A stretch of DNA of 64,000 nt from assembly GCF_029051685.1 (NCBI RefSeq), contig NZ_JAACFT010000010.1:169254-233253 (forward strand), given 5' to 3'. The stretch is from Bradyrhizobium sp. CSA207. GTDB lineage: Bacteria; Pseudomonadota; Alphaproteobacteria; Rhizobiales; Xanthobacteraceae. How positions within the stretch are numbered: position 1 is the stretch's first letter; every line of letters begins with the position of its first letter. Shown here piece after piece: positions 7,490-17,132 of this stretch. Below the pieces are notes generated by a model. That model saw only the letters and a list, made by a program, of their open reading frames with translations, did not search any database and was not told the origin of the DNA. Made by a program: the position numbers and the translations under genes.

Positions 7490-9699
7490 GCAATCTGCTT
7501 CATCTGTTGGTTCCACAAATGCCTGTAGATGGTACATTTCGACAAGAGGTGGTCGTGGCGATCTACGTCAACGATTCGGCCGCGGTCCATCACCAGGATC
7601 TGGCTTGCTTCACTCAGCATTGACAGCCGATGCGAGACGATGATGACGGTACGCCCTGCCGCCAAACGGCGGAGATTGCGCTTGATGATCATTTCGCTTT
7701 CGGAATCGAGGGCACTCGTCGCTTCATCGAAAATCACGATCCGTGGATTGACGATCAGAGCCCTCGCAATCGCGAGCCGCTGCTTCTGCCCGCCGGACAG
7801 GTTCGAGGCATCTTCCTCGAGCATGGTGTCGAAGCCACGGGGCAACCGCTCGATGAACTCGTCGGCGCCTGCGAGCTGCGCCGCAGCGACGACCTCGGCA
7901 AAGGTCGCGTCCCGTTTCACGCAGGCGATATTGTCGCGGACCGTCCCCTTAAACAAAAAATTATCCTGCAAGACGATTCCGAGGTTTCGGCGCAGATGTG
8001 CCAGGTCGAGCTCCCTCGAATCGTATCCGTCGATACGAAGCAGCCCCTGCTGCACCGGATACATGCCCGAAATCAGCCTTGTGAGCGTCGTCTTGCCGGA
8101 GCCGCTCCGGCCCACGATCCCGAAGATCGAACCCGGTTCGACGGCGAAGGAGACATCATCAAGCGCCGGCGCCCCCTCAGCTCCGTAGCGAAAAGAGACA
8201 CTCTCGAACTCGATTTTGCCAGCGAGATCGGGCCGCAGCCCATCCTTCTTGCCATCACGCTCAGGCTTCTGATTCATCACCTCGCCGAGCATTTTCACGG
8301 CAAGAGCAACTTCCTGGTATTCATGCACCATGGTCACGAGCTGGACCAGTGGTCCGGAGACCCTGCCGGCCAACATGTTAAAGGCGACCAGTGCGCCGAT
8401 TGTCATTTCTCCAGCGAAGACATCGAGGGCTCCGACAGCGATGATCCCAAGCGTCATGATCTTCTCGAGAAATCCGGTCAGCGCCTGGGCGCCGGCGGAA
8501 ATCTTCTCGACACCGAATCGCATGGTCACCGACTGTGCACAGCGGCTATCCCAAGTTCTGCCCTGCACGGGCTCCATCCCCAGCGACTTCACCGTGCGCA
8601 TACCGTGAACTGTTTCGACGAGGAGAGCCTGCCGCGCACCTTCCGCCTGGTAGAGATCGTAAAGGCGTCGCCGGAAAGGGCCCATGAGCAGGCCGACAAC
8701 AGCGCCGCTCGCGGCAGTGAAGGCCAGAACCATAAGCGTCAACTTGACGCTGTAGAGCGCAAGTACCGGCAGGAAGACGAATAGCGAAAGCGCGTCGAGG
8801 GTGGTTAAGAATAGTCGCCCGGTCAGAAACTCACGGATCCGCGCCGCTTGCTGCATGTGCTTGACCAAGACCCCCGCTGCCATGTGCTCGAAGAAGGTGA
8901 CCGGCAGCCCGAGGAGATGACCGAACGTCTTTGTAGCAACCCGAATGTCGACCTTATTGGTCGCATAAAGCAGCAGGTAGCGCCGCAGAAAGCCGAATAT
9001 CGCGTCAAAGACGAGTGCTGCGGCCGCCCCTGCCGCGAGTACGTAGAGCGTGGTGAAGCTCTCGTGAACCAGAACTTTGTCGATGACGAGCTGGAAAAAG
9101 ATCGGGATGACGAGGCCCAACGCGTAGAGCAGGATGGCGGCAATCGCGACGTCCCTAAACAGTCGCCATTGAAGGAGCAATTCCGGTACGAACCACCGGA
9201 GGCCGAAACTCCTTCGACCATCCTGTGTCAACTGCCCGCGCTTGATCAGGATGGTTTCACCGGCCCATTGGGCACAGAATCGATCCCGGTCGACGACCAA
9301 GACCTCGTCCTTGCGGTCGGCGAGCGGGTCGAAGACGCTGACGATCTCAGTGCCCTCGGCTCCCACGCCTGCACCAAGGACAACGATCCAGTTGCCATTG
9401 GCGAGCCGAGTCAGCGCCGGATAGGCTTCTCCGAGACGGATCAGCGCACCCCACTCCATTTTCGTGCTTCTCGCGCGCAAACCTGCATCCTTGGCCATGC
9501 GCAACAGGAAATCCAAGGAGGGCGGAGCGGCTACGGCATAGGCGTGCTTCAGACGCTCGACCGGCAGGTCGATGCCGTGATAACCGGCAATCTTGGACAG
9601 GCATTCCAATGCCGTCCGCGTCGCCAATCCAGGCGGGTCCACAACCCGGCCCTTCGCGCCACCAGCGGCGTCGATTTCACCGGAAGTTCGAAGAGACAT
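7486..9699 (-). CDS. Type I secretion ABC transporter (permease-ATPase) with degenerate C39-like N-terminal domain
   Basis: 737 residues from the ATG at 9699; in-frame codons upstream run through the preceding gene. Three parts are visible. First is an N-terminal domain of about 140 residues in the position of the C39 peptidase but without the Q-x4-D/E-C-G active-site motif, hence a C39-like substrate-docking domain. Next is a six-span ABC permease. Last is an ATPase with Walker A GRSGSGKTT, signature NLSGGQKQRLAIARAL and Walker B IVIFDEATSALD. It exports an unprocessed protein across both membranes with HlyD and an outer-membrane channel. Because the peptidase residues are missing, the cargo is probably not cleaved at a GG leader. 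Confidence 0.93.
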   Translation of the reverse strand: MSLRTSGEIDAAGGAKGRVVDPPGLATRTALECLSKIAGYHGIDLPVERLKHAYAVAAPPSLDFLLRMAKDAGLRARSTKMEWGALIRLGEAYPALTRLANGNWIVVLGAGVGAEGTEIVSVFDPLADRKDEVLVVDRDRFCAQWAGETILIKRGQLTQDGRRSFGLRWFVPELLLQWRLFRDVAIAAILLYALGLVIPIFFQLVIDKVLVHESFTTLYVLAAGAAAALVFDAIFGFLRRYLLLYATNKVDIRVATKTFGHLLGLPVTFFEHMAAGVLVKHMQQAARIREFLTGRLFLTTLDALSLFVFLPVLALYSVKLTLMVLAFTAASGAVVGLLMGPFRRRLYDLYQAEGARQALLVETVHGMRTVKSLGMEPVQGRTWDSRCAQSVTMRFGVEKISAGAQALTGFLEKIMTLGIIAVGALDVFAGEMTIGALVAFNMLAGRVSGPLVQLVTMVHEYQEVALAVKMLGEVMNQKPERDGKKDGLRPDLAGKIEFESVSFRYGAEGAPALDDVSFAVEPGSIFGIVGRSGSGKTTLTRLISGMYPVQQGLLRIDGYDSRELDLAHLRRNLGIVLQDNFLFKGTVRDNIACVKRDATFAEVVAAAQLAGADEFIERLPRGFDTMLEEDASNLSGGQKQRLAIARALIVNPRIVIFDEATSALDSESEMIIKRNLRRLAAGRTVIIVSHRLSMLSEASQILVMDRGRIVDVDRHDHLLSKCTIYRHLWNQQMKQIA

Positions 9700-10000
9700 T
9701 ATGAGACCGTGGCGTGCTGGGCGCGAGCGCATCGCGTACGACCGACGCACCATTGTGCGACTCAGCTGGCTGATTTCGCCGGACTACGCCCGCGTCGACC
9801 AACCCCTGAAGCGCCTTCTGCATCACATCGACCGAATTGGCGAAGGATTCGACCGACAAGATCAGCCGCTGAGAAAACACGCGTTTCGGGACATTGTTGG
9901 CGTCACGCTCCGTTGGTGAAAGGCTGACCAGATCGATGCGGACAATGGTTCCACTCACGGTAATTTCTTCGATTCCGTCGGTATAGAGTTCGGCGTGCAT
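9677..10000 (-). CDS. Conserved small protein linked to the T1SS (unknown function)
   Basis: 107 residues with AGGAGA placed 7 bp before the ATG at 10000. The gene sits between the giant secreted protein gene (10 bp upstream) and the ABC transporter (23-bp overlap), so it is almost certainly co-translated with them. The N-terminal 75 residues look like a compact beta-rich fold with a later helix (VESFANSVDVMQKALQGLVD). The C-terminal tail is polar and probably disordered. No signal peptide, cysteine or catalytic motif is visible. A chaperone or secretion accessory role is suggested by position only. Confidence 0.75.
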   Translation of the reverse strand: MHAELYTDGIEEITVSGTIVRIDLVSLSPTERDANNVPKRVFSQRLILSVESFANSVDVMQKALQGLVDAGVVRRNQPAESHNGASVVRDALAPSTPRSHNVSSNFR

Positions 10001-10010
10001 TTTACGTCTC

Positions 10011-13000
10011 CTATGCAGCTAGCTGCGGCCTAAAAACTACGTCAACGCCATAGCTCGTTGCGTTGTAGGTGTTGGTCGGAAATAGGCTACCCGTCCCGTA
10101 GGCAAACACACCGTTGCCGCCGATCGATGCGGAGGACGGGGCCATCAGCGGCCCGTTGGTAATTGCGTTGGCCAGCAGGCCCGGGTCGGCCGCATAATTC
10201 CCGGCGGTGTGATAGGAGGCGACGTAGGTGGTTCCCGGCATGATCGTCACGGGCGTGGCGAAATTGACCTGCTGCCAGCCGTCGGCCGTTTCGTTGGTAA
10301 AGGTCGCTGCTGCCAGCAAAGTCCCGCTGCTGCTCCAAAGATCCGCAACGTGGGTGCCCGTGTTGGATGGCCCCTTGTAGAAGCGAAGGCCGACAACATC
10401 GCCTGGGATAGACGCCTGGAACTTGATGCCCAGTTCCACTGACTTTGGATCATTGGCCGCCACAATGCTGGGCTCCTGACTTGCGCTGAACAGGCGCACC
10501 GTCGTCGAAGACGCAGCGTTCACATTGAGAGCGACGGATGCACTGGCGATCCCGCCATGGCCGTCGGAGATGCCATAGTTGAAGGACGCCGGTCCCGTGT
10601 AGCCGGCCGTCGGAGTGAAGGTCACGCTATTGCTTTGGGCGTTGAAGCTGGCGACGCCATTCACACCGCCGCTCGCGCCCGTGATCGTGAGCGTATTGCC
10701 GTCGGGATCGGTGTCGTTGGCAAGCAGTGCGGAGCCCGGAATCCCGAAGGGGACGTTCTGCGTGGCGTAGAAGCCGCTGTCGTTCGCAGCGACTGGTGAT
10801 TGGTTGGCGCCGCCACTCGAGCTGTTGAACACGACATCCACCCAGTAGTTGCTTGCGTTATAGGCACTGGTCGGGAACAGATTGCTTGTTCCGTAGGTGT
10901 AGACGCCGTTGATGTTCGCGGGAGCCGTGAGCGGACCGTTGGTGCGAGCGGTGGTGAAATAGCTAGTGCTGGAGGCATAATGGCCGTTGCTGTGAAAGCT
11001 CGCGACGTAGGTGGTGCCAGCCGCGATCGACACGGGATTGCTGAACGTGACGGTTTGCCAGCCGCTGCTGCTCTCGTTTGTGAAAGTCGCGGTCGCCAGT
11101 AGCGTGCCGGTACTGCTCCACAACGAGCCCGTATGGGTACCGGGATCATTTGCGCTCTTGTAGTATTTGATGCCGGTAATCGTGCCTGCGACGGACGACG
11201 CGAATTGCACTCCGAGGTTGACTTGGGAGGTATCCGAGCCGGACGGCACTGCCGGAGTATCCGAACTCGAGAACAAGCTCACCGTTGAAGGAACTGCCGA
11301 CACTGCGATATCGAACGTCTCACTGCCAGTGAGGTTACCGAGATCAGCAGCAGCGACCCTGACGCTGAGCGTGCCAAGGTCCGAAGACGTTGGCGTCCCG
11401 CTAAAGCTGCGGGTCGACGCAATGAACGCCAGCCATGCGGGAAGCGCTGAACCGTCAGCGGCGGTTGCGGTGTAGGTGAGCGAGTCGCCGGAATCGACGT
11501 CCGTGAAAGTGCCTGCGGGCAGCGTTAGCGAGAACGCGGAGCCAACGCTCGCACTCTGGCTGCCGGTCTGAATCGCCAGCACCGGCGCGTCGTTGGCACC
11601 ATGAATGGTGACAGTGAGCGCGGCCGACGACGGGACGCCCACAGAGTCCCGCATCGTATAGCTAAAGACATCTGTCAACGTATTAGTCGACAGCCGCAAG
11701 GCCTGCACAGCTGCATCGTTCTCGTTCACCGCGTAAGTGAAGGCCCCCGAGGCGTCGAGCATCAAGGTGCCGTGCGCGCCCGCGAGAGCTGAACCGGGTG
11801 TGCCATTGGTCGAGCCGAAGCTGACTGCGGTGACAGTCTTGGTGTCACCGGGGTCGGGATCGGTATCGTTGGTCAGTACGTTGCCGGTGGCCGCCGTGCC
11901 GCCCGTGCCGTTGTTTACGCCACCCTTCTCGGTCGCATCAGCGGTATCCGCGACCGCGGTTGGCGGCGTATTTGTGGCCGAGGAGGATCCGTTGAAGACG
12001 ACATCGACCCAGTAGTTGGAGGATTTGAAGGTACTCGTCGGGAACGCGCTTCCGGATCCGTAGCTGTAGACTCCGTTGGCGCCAGCCGGAGCCGTTAACT
12101 GGCCGTTGATAAGCGATGTCGCGAAATAGTTCTGGGTACCGGAATAATTACCGTTGGTGTGATAGGACGCGATGTAGGTGGTGTCTGCCGTAATGGCCAC
12201 GGGATTGGAGAAATTGACCTGCTGCCAGCCGCTGGCTGTCTCGTTCGTGAATGTAGCAGTTGCAAGCAGGGCTCCGGTCGAGCTCCAGAGATCCGCAATA
12301 TGGGGGCCGGTATTCAACGATCCCTTGTAGAAGCGCAGGCCGGTTATTGTCCCGTTCACGGATGCGGTAAACTTGACTCCGACTTCGACGGGGCTGGTAT
12401 CGCCGGAATTGGCGACGTTTGGCGCATCGCTGGTGCCGAACAGGCTCTGCGCGGAGACCGGATAGTTGACCTTGAGCGACACCTGGCCGGACCCGGTTTG
12501 GCCGCTTGTGTCCGTGATCGTGTAGGTAAAACTCGCCGCCCCGGCATAGCCATTGGTGGGGGTAAAGGTCACGGTCTGGTTCTGCGAATTGTAGCTTACG
12601 CTGCCATTGGCCGGGTTACCGACGCTCGTAATCGAGAAAGCCAGCCCGGACGGATTGGTGTCGTTCGCGAGCAGCGTTGATGCCTGAATGTTCAGCACGC
12701 CATTTTGGCTAACCGTGAAGCCGCTGTCTTCGTGAGCTTGCGGCGACGTCGTGCCTGAATCGGTGAAAACGACGTCCACCCAGTAATTCGCGGCGTCGAT
12801 ATAGGAAGCGTTGCCGGGGAAGACCGGGCTGCTGCCATAGGCATAGACGCCATTGAGGCTGCTACCAGGCGCGGTGAGCGCACCCTTCGTAAGGCCCCCA
12901 TAGTTGATGAAGTAGTAGTCGGTTGAGGAATAGTGGCCGGTGTTCGTGTGATAGGAGGCGACATACGTGACGCCGGCCTGCACATTGACAGGCGTCGCGA

Positions 13001-16000
13001 AATCAACCTGCTGCCAGCCGCTCGCGGCTTCGTTGCTAAAGGTGGCGCTCGCAAGCAGCGTGCCGTTCGTGGTCCAGAGGTCACCGATGTGGGTGCCGGT
13101 GTTCTCAGGCCCTTTGTAGAAACGAATACCGGTGATCTTTCCCGATGCGGCTGGGACGAATTTGAGGCCAAGCTCAACCGAGCCGGAATCGCCGTTTGAG
13201 ATCACCGCAGGCGTATCGGTCGTACTGAAGAGTGTCAGGTTGGAAGACGGCGTGACCGTGTAGGTAGTGCCCGCACCGGGTGTTTCCAAGTTCAGGCTGT
13301 CGTCGACCGCCCTGGTCTTGAGATTATATGTCCCCTGAGCGCCTGCGACGAACGTATATGACCATGTCACGTTCGCCGCGCCGACGTTGCTGTTGGCTGG
13401 ATGCCAGGTTGTTCCACCATTCGTGGAGATTTCGACGCCGGCAATCTTTCCACCCGCGTCAGTGGCCGTCCCCGTCACTGTGATCGATTGCCCCTCGACA
13501 ACGCTGGCAGCCGAGAGGTTGGTGATGCCAGAGGTCGGCGCCGTACCGTCTGTCGACTGCGACGCGGCCACTAAGCTCGCTTGCAGCGTCGCCGGTTGAA
13601 CCCCCATGTCCGCGAAAAGGTTCACCATCGCCTGCTGTACATTCGGGTCTACCGGAGTCGCCGGCCCGTCGTGGTCGCTAGCAAGCGCCCACGGCCAGTT
13701 GATTGAACCGGCCGAGAATATCAGTGCGCCACTAACGGGATCCCGATGCACCACGAGATTGTGGGTCGCCGTGCCTGCTCCGAAAGTATTGCCATAATCA
13801 AGCAGATACTTTCCGTCCACCTGCACTGTTGAAGATGAGACACTGATCAACCCAGCTGGTCGGAATCCGTTGTCCGGTGCCGTGTCCCATTCAACGCCTA
13901 ATAGGCCAGGCACGAGCGAGGCGGTCTGCCCGGGTGACGTTTGCCCGACAGCTGTATTACGCCAGAAGCGCAACTGGGTCATTGGGTAGGGTATCGTGAT
14001 CGTATCGTACCGAAATGCGTTGACCGCGAACAATGTACCGGTCAACTCATTCGACGGAAGAGGCGTCGATCCGAACCGCGGGTCGGAGTAATTGCCGGTC
14101 GCCTGTCCTGTTGGATCAAGCAACGCATTTGCGTGCGTATCCTTGTAGCTAATGAGTGTGCGGTTGGCTGATCCGCTGCCATTGATGCTGGGCGCCAACC
14201 TTGTTTTCCAAAAGATCTCGTTGCCTGTGAGAAACGCAAGGTTCACGCCAGCGTGCGCTGCGGCCTCTACGTTGGCGCGCTGAGCTTCGGTCCAGTACTC
14301 GTCATGCCCCGCGTCCATGAAGACTTTGTGATTGAGCAACAACGAGCCGTTTGTCGCAGCATCGATTCCAGAAATGTAAGAGACATCGTACCCGTTCTGC
14401 TCGAGCCACTGAATGGCCGCAAACTCAGCCGTGAACGGGGAGTCTCCCCCCTCGGAAAAGGTTCCGGTGCCGTCACGCGTTACGAGGGGGCGATTGTAAC
14501 TGACCGCGTAGGCTGATCCGTTGATGCCCGGGCCGTTCCCGAAATAAAGGTTGGCCCCTCCCCAACCGTTGTAGGCTTGCCAGTCCTCATCACTTGTCTG
14601 CAGGACGATGTCGCTGTGTGAAGCTTCGTTCTTTATGATGAACGGGATCTGGAAAATCTGGGTGCCGTTGATGACGCTGGCGATGTAGACGCCCGAGACC
14701 GCATCGGTTGGCACGCTCCAGGAGTCGGTCACGCTCCAGTTGCCGGCATCTACGAGGCCAGTCGACGGGTCACTTAATGGAGCGGGTTGGACGACCGCAG
14801 CTCCGGCCTGATGCTGCAGGCTCGTAACCAGCCTGGCACCATTGCCACCGTAATAACCTAGTCGGTAGACATCGACGCGGTAGTTCGGGTTGCCGGTCAG
14901 GTTGTTGATCTTGAACTGGACCGTCCCGCCGACATTGGCGCTGATTGCTGTCGCAAACCCTTGGGTCAGCGTCGAATTGTCTCCCGGCTGGATCTGCCAG
15001 ACACTTTTCGGTGTACCCGGCTTCTGGTTTTCCAGTACGATGGGATTCGTGGGTGGATCGGAGACAATGGTGCCTCCCTGCCCATCGCTCTTGAAATTCC
15101 AATTCGAGTCCATCCCCGAGAACAGCAAGGTGACATTGGCCGCACCATTGCTGAAATCGACGACGCTGATATTCGAGCTATTGTCGTAGTGGACAGTCGC
15201 CGACATCGACGATGTGAAGGGTAGATCCTTCAGGTCGATGAGGTTCTCTGGCGAAAGCGGCGTCCCCGGCGACGAACCTGCGATCAACCCGTGGAACTTG
15301 GCCGACTGATCGAGGACAAGCGTGCCACTTCCCGTGTCGAACGACACGGTTGTGCCGGAGAACGATCCATTCAAGAACTGCCCGGAAACCGAACCTCCGA
15401 TCTCCAGGATGGCCTTGTCTGAAATCTCGAAAGATCCTGTGCCGCTGATGTCGCCCTTAAAGTCCCCTGTGGCAATGCGATCGCCCAGGAACGCCCCAGC
15501 TTCGACAGTCCCATTGTTCAACACATCGCCTTCGACGATAAATGGCGACCCGGCACCGAACGAAAGCATCGCGCCTGCATCAACGACCAGGCTCATGATA
15601 TCAACACTGGCGCTGCTAGTGACGACGTATGCTCCCGCCGCATCGAGGAACGCAGAGTCAATGATGCCCGGGACGCCGGCGCTCCAGTTCGTAGCGACAT
15701 TCCAGACTCCGCCCCTCGAATTGGTCCAGTGAGTGGTGCCCGAGGTCGAAACCGATGATGATGATGAAGTCGGCGGCGTCCCTTCGCTTGCCGCAGATGG
15801 GAATGTCGGGACCAAGCCCTGATAGCGGCTCGTCAAAGACGTCGAAGACAGCAGAGCAGACAATCGCGACTGGAAAGATGCGGAGAAGACGCGGGGCGTA
15901 ACGCCGCGCAAGTCTGGCGGATCGCCCGCGCCGGCCCGAGACGACTGCGGGAAGAAAGTGGGGTCACCTGCTGGCGGATTAGCAAACGGCGGAACCCACC

Positions 16001-16136
16001 GGCCGACCGGATCGGAGCCATCGAACGCATTCCAGAACGACGCTTCTGGCCAAAAAACATCAGATGCAGGAATATCTTCCCCTGGAAAAACGGCCCGGGC
16101 TCCCCGACTGAAGACGCTCGCCTTTTGAACCAGCAT
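10011..16136 (-). CDS. Giant secreted/surface protein with DUF4082 modules, N,N-dimethylformamidase-like region and cadherin/Ig-like domains
   Basis: 2041 residues. From the N-terminus: a low-complexity segment; a beta-repeat region (about 130-360); a region like the large subunit of N,N-dimethylformamidase (about 360-850, with YRVDVYRLGYYGGNGARL and AGHDEYWTEAQR); an Ig-like domain (about 860-960); then four DUF4082 modules (about 967-1125, 1227-1382, 1618-1774, 1879-2036), each with LFS..D.P and a GxRFYKGP-type motif. Two Big_9-like LANDT domains, a VCBS-like and a cadherin-like domain separate them. There is no Sec signal and no RTX nonapeptide repeat. The T1SS genes directly downstream make it the likely cargo. 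Function is unknown: adhesion or matrix scaffold is a reasonable guess, and amidohydrolase activity is possible but untested. Confidence 0.9.
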   Translation of the reverse strand: MLVQKASVFSRGARAVFPGEDIPASDVFWPEASFWNAFDGSDPVGRWVPPFANPPAGDPTFFPQSSRAGAGDPPDLRGVTPRVFSASFQSRLSALLSSTSLTSRYQGLVPTFPSAASEGTPPTSSSSSVSTSGTTHWTNSRGGVWNVATNWSAGVPGIIDSAFLDAAGAYVVTSSASVDIMSLVVDAGAMLSFGAGSPFIVEGDVLNNGTVEAGAFLGDRIATGDFKGDISGTGSFEISDKAILEIGGSVSGQFLNGSFSGTTVSFDTGSGTLVLDQSAKFHGLIAGSSPGTPLSPENLIDLKDLPFTSSMSATVHYDNSSNISVVDFSNGAANVTLLFSGMDSNWNFKSDGQGGTIVSDPPTNPIVLENQKPGTPKSVWQIQPGDNSTLTQGFATAISANVGGTVQFKINNLTGNPNYRVDVYRLGYYGGNGARLVTSLQHQAGAAVVQPAPLSDPSTGLVDAGNWSVTDSWSVPTDAVSGVYIASVINGTQIFQIPFIIKNEASHSDIVLQTSDEDWQAYNGWGGANLYFGNGPGINGSAYAVSYNRPLVTRDGTGTFSEGGDSPFTAEFAAIQWLEQNGYDVSYISGIDAATNGSLLLNHKVFMDAGHDEYWTEAQRANVEAAAHAGVNLAFLTGNEIFWKTRLAPSINGSGSANRTLISYKDTHANALLDPTGQATGNYSDPRFGSTPLPSNELTGTLFAVNAFRYDTITIPYPMTQLRFWRNTAVGQTSPGQTASLVPGLLGVEWDTAPDNGFRPAGLISVSSSTVQVDGKYLLDYGNTFGAGTATHNLVVHRDPVSGALIFSAGSINWPWALASDHDGPATPVDPNVQQAMVNLFADMGVQPATLQASLVAASQSTDGTAPTSGITNLSAASVVEGQSITVTGTATDAGGKIAGVEISTNGGTTWHPANSNVGAANVTWSYTFVAGAQGTYNLKTRAVDDSLNLETPGAGTTYTVTPSSNLTLFSTTDTPAVISNGDSGSVELGLKFVPAASGKITGIRFYKGPENTGTHIGDLWTTNGTLLASATFSNEAASGWQQVDFATPVNVQAGVTYVASYHTNTGHYSSTDYYFINYGGLTKGALTAPGSSLNGVYAYGSSPVFPGNASYIDAANYWVDVVFTDSGTTSPQAHEDSGFTVSQNGVLNIQASTLLANDTNPSGLAFSITSVGNPANGSVSYNSQNQTVTFTPTNGYAGAASFTYTITDTSGQTGSGQVSLKVNYPVSAQSLFGTSDAPNVANSGDTSPVEVGVKFTASVNGTITGLRFYKGSLNTGPHIADLWSSTGALLATATFTNETASGWQQVNFSNPVAITADTTYIASYHTNGNYSGTQNYFATSLINGQLTAPAGANGVYSYGSGSAFPTSTFKSSNYWVDVVFNGSSSATNTPPTAVADTADATEKGGVNNGTGGTAATGNVLTNDTDPDPGDTKTVTAVSFGSTNGTPGSALAGAHGTLMLDASGAFTYAVNENDAAVQALRLSTNTLTDVFSYTMRDSVGVPSSAALTVTIHGANDAPVLAIQTGSQSASVGSAFSLTLPAGTFTDVDSGDSLTYTATAADGSALPAWLAFIASTRSFSGTPTSSDLGTLSVRVAAADLGNLTGSETFDIAVSAVPSTVSLFSSSDTPAVPSGSDTSQVNLGVQFASSVAGTITGIKYYKSANDPGTHTGSLWSSTGTLLATATFTNESSSGWQTVTFSNPVSIAAGTTYVASFHSNGHYASSTSYFTTARTNGPLTAPANINGVYTYGTSNLFPTSAYNASNYWVDVVFNSSSGGANQSPVAANDSGFYATQNVPFGIPGSALLANDTDPDGNTLTITGASGGVNGVASFNAQSNSVTFTPTAGYTGPASFNYGISDGHGGIASASVALNVNAASSTTVRLFSASQEPSIVAANDPKSVELGIKFQASIPGDVVGLRFYKGPSNTGTHVADLWSSSGTLLAAATFTNETADGWQQVNFATPVTIMPGTTYVASYHTAGNYAADPGLLANAITNGPLMAPSSASIGGNGVFAYGTGSLFPTNTYNATSYGVDVVFRPQLAA

Positions 16137-16244
16137 GGATATACCGATTAAATAAACTAGCTTTATATTTTAATTCTATTTTAAACTGCTCGTCAATTCA
16201 ATGAGCATACATTTAACGTAGTTCCAAACATCGACTGAGTGGCG

Positions 16245-17132
16245 TCATTGCGAGGCGAAATGCGGTAGCCGAGTGATTTCGTTCAGATATCTGCCGTAGC
16301 CGCTCTTCTCCAACGGTTGCGCCAGCGCGAGAAGTTGATCACGATTGATGAAGCCAAGTCTGAAGGCGACCTCCTCGAGGCAGGCAATCTTCATTCCCTG
16401 TCGCTTTTCCAGGGTCTGCACGAACATCCCGGCATCGATGAGCGACTCAACCGTGCCGGTATCCAGCCAAGCGAACCCCCGCCCCATGCGCTCAACATGT
16501 AGCGTATTGGCCGCAAGGTAGCGCATCTGAAGATCGGTAATCTCGAGCTCTCCGCGCGACGATGGCTCGACGCGTCGAGCGTAGCGGACAACGCGATTAT
16601 CGAAAAAATACAGCCCGGTGATTGCCCAATTCGAAGCTGGCCGTCTGGGTTTCTCCTCGATCGATACTGGGCGGTCCGCCTCATCAAACGCGACGACGCC
16701 GTAACGTTCCGGGTCCCGCACGTGATAAGCAAAAACTGTTGCGCCTTCCTCACGTCCTGCCGCCCTGGAAAGCAGTTCGCTCAGGCCATCGCCAAAGAAA
16801 ATGTTGTCGCCAAGCACCATCGCCACACGATCGTTTCCGATGAAATCGGCACCAACAATGAAAGCGTCCGCGAGACCGGCGGGACGGGTTTGCTCCGCGT
16901 AGCTGAGCCGAATGCCCCACTGGCTGCCGTCCCCCAGCAACCGTTCGAACTGACACCGGTCTGAAGGCGTAGTGATAATCAGAATTTCGCGGATCCCTGC
17001 CAACATCAGCGTCGACAGGGGATAGTAGATCATCGGTTTGTCATAGATCGGGAGCAACTGCTTGCTGACCACGCGCGTGATCGGATAGAGGCGCGTTCCG
17101 CTGCCGCCGGCCAGCACGATTCCCCTCAACAT
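16245..17132 (-). CDS. rmlA: Glucose-1-phosphate thymidylyltransferase
   Basis: 295 residues, standard RmlA length. The start carries the nucleotidyltransferase signature [16 protein letters not shown] and then the [16 protein letters not shown] segment. [10 protein letters not shown] supplies the metal-binding Asp, and [19 protein letters not shown] is family-typical. The enzyme makes dTDP-glucose from glucose-1-phosphate and dTTP, the first step to dTDP-L-rhamnose. It is last in the leftward rmlC-rmlB-rmlD-rmlA run. Its start lies 92 bp inside the end of the rmlD frame, an unusually long overlap. Confidence 0.95.
   Translation of the reverse strand: MLRGIVLAGGSGTRLYPITRVVSKQLLPIYDKPMIYYPLSTLMLAGIREILIITTPSDRCQFERLLGDGSQWGIRLSYAEQTRPAGLADAFIVGADFIGNDRVAMVLGDNIFFGDGLSELLSRAAGREEGATVFAYHVRDPERYGVVAFDEADRPVSIEEKPRRPASNWAITGLYFFDNRVVRYARRVEPSSRGELEITDLQMRYLAANTLHVERMGRGFAWLDTGTVESLIDAGMFVQTLEKRQGMKIACLEEVAFRLGFINRDQLLALAQPLEKSGYGRYLNEITRLPHFASQ

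Noticed and set aside
8848..9927. 359-residue plus-strand frame opposite the T1SS transporter
   Set aside because: Shadow of the ABC exporter, no family motif.
10011..16136. RTX calcium-binding repeats in the giant protein
   Set aside because: I looked for GGxGxDxxx nonapeptides and found none; repeats are DUF4082 and cadherin/Ig-like.
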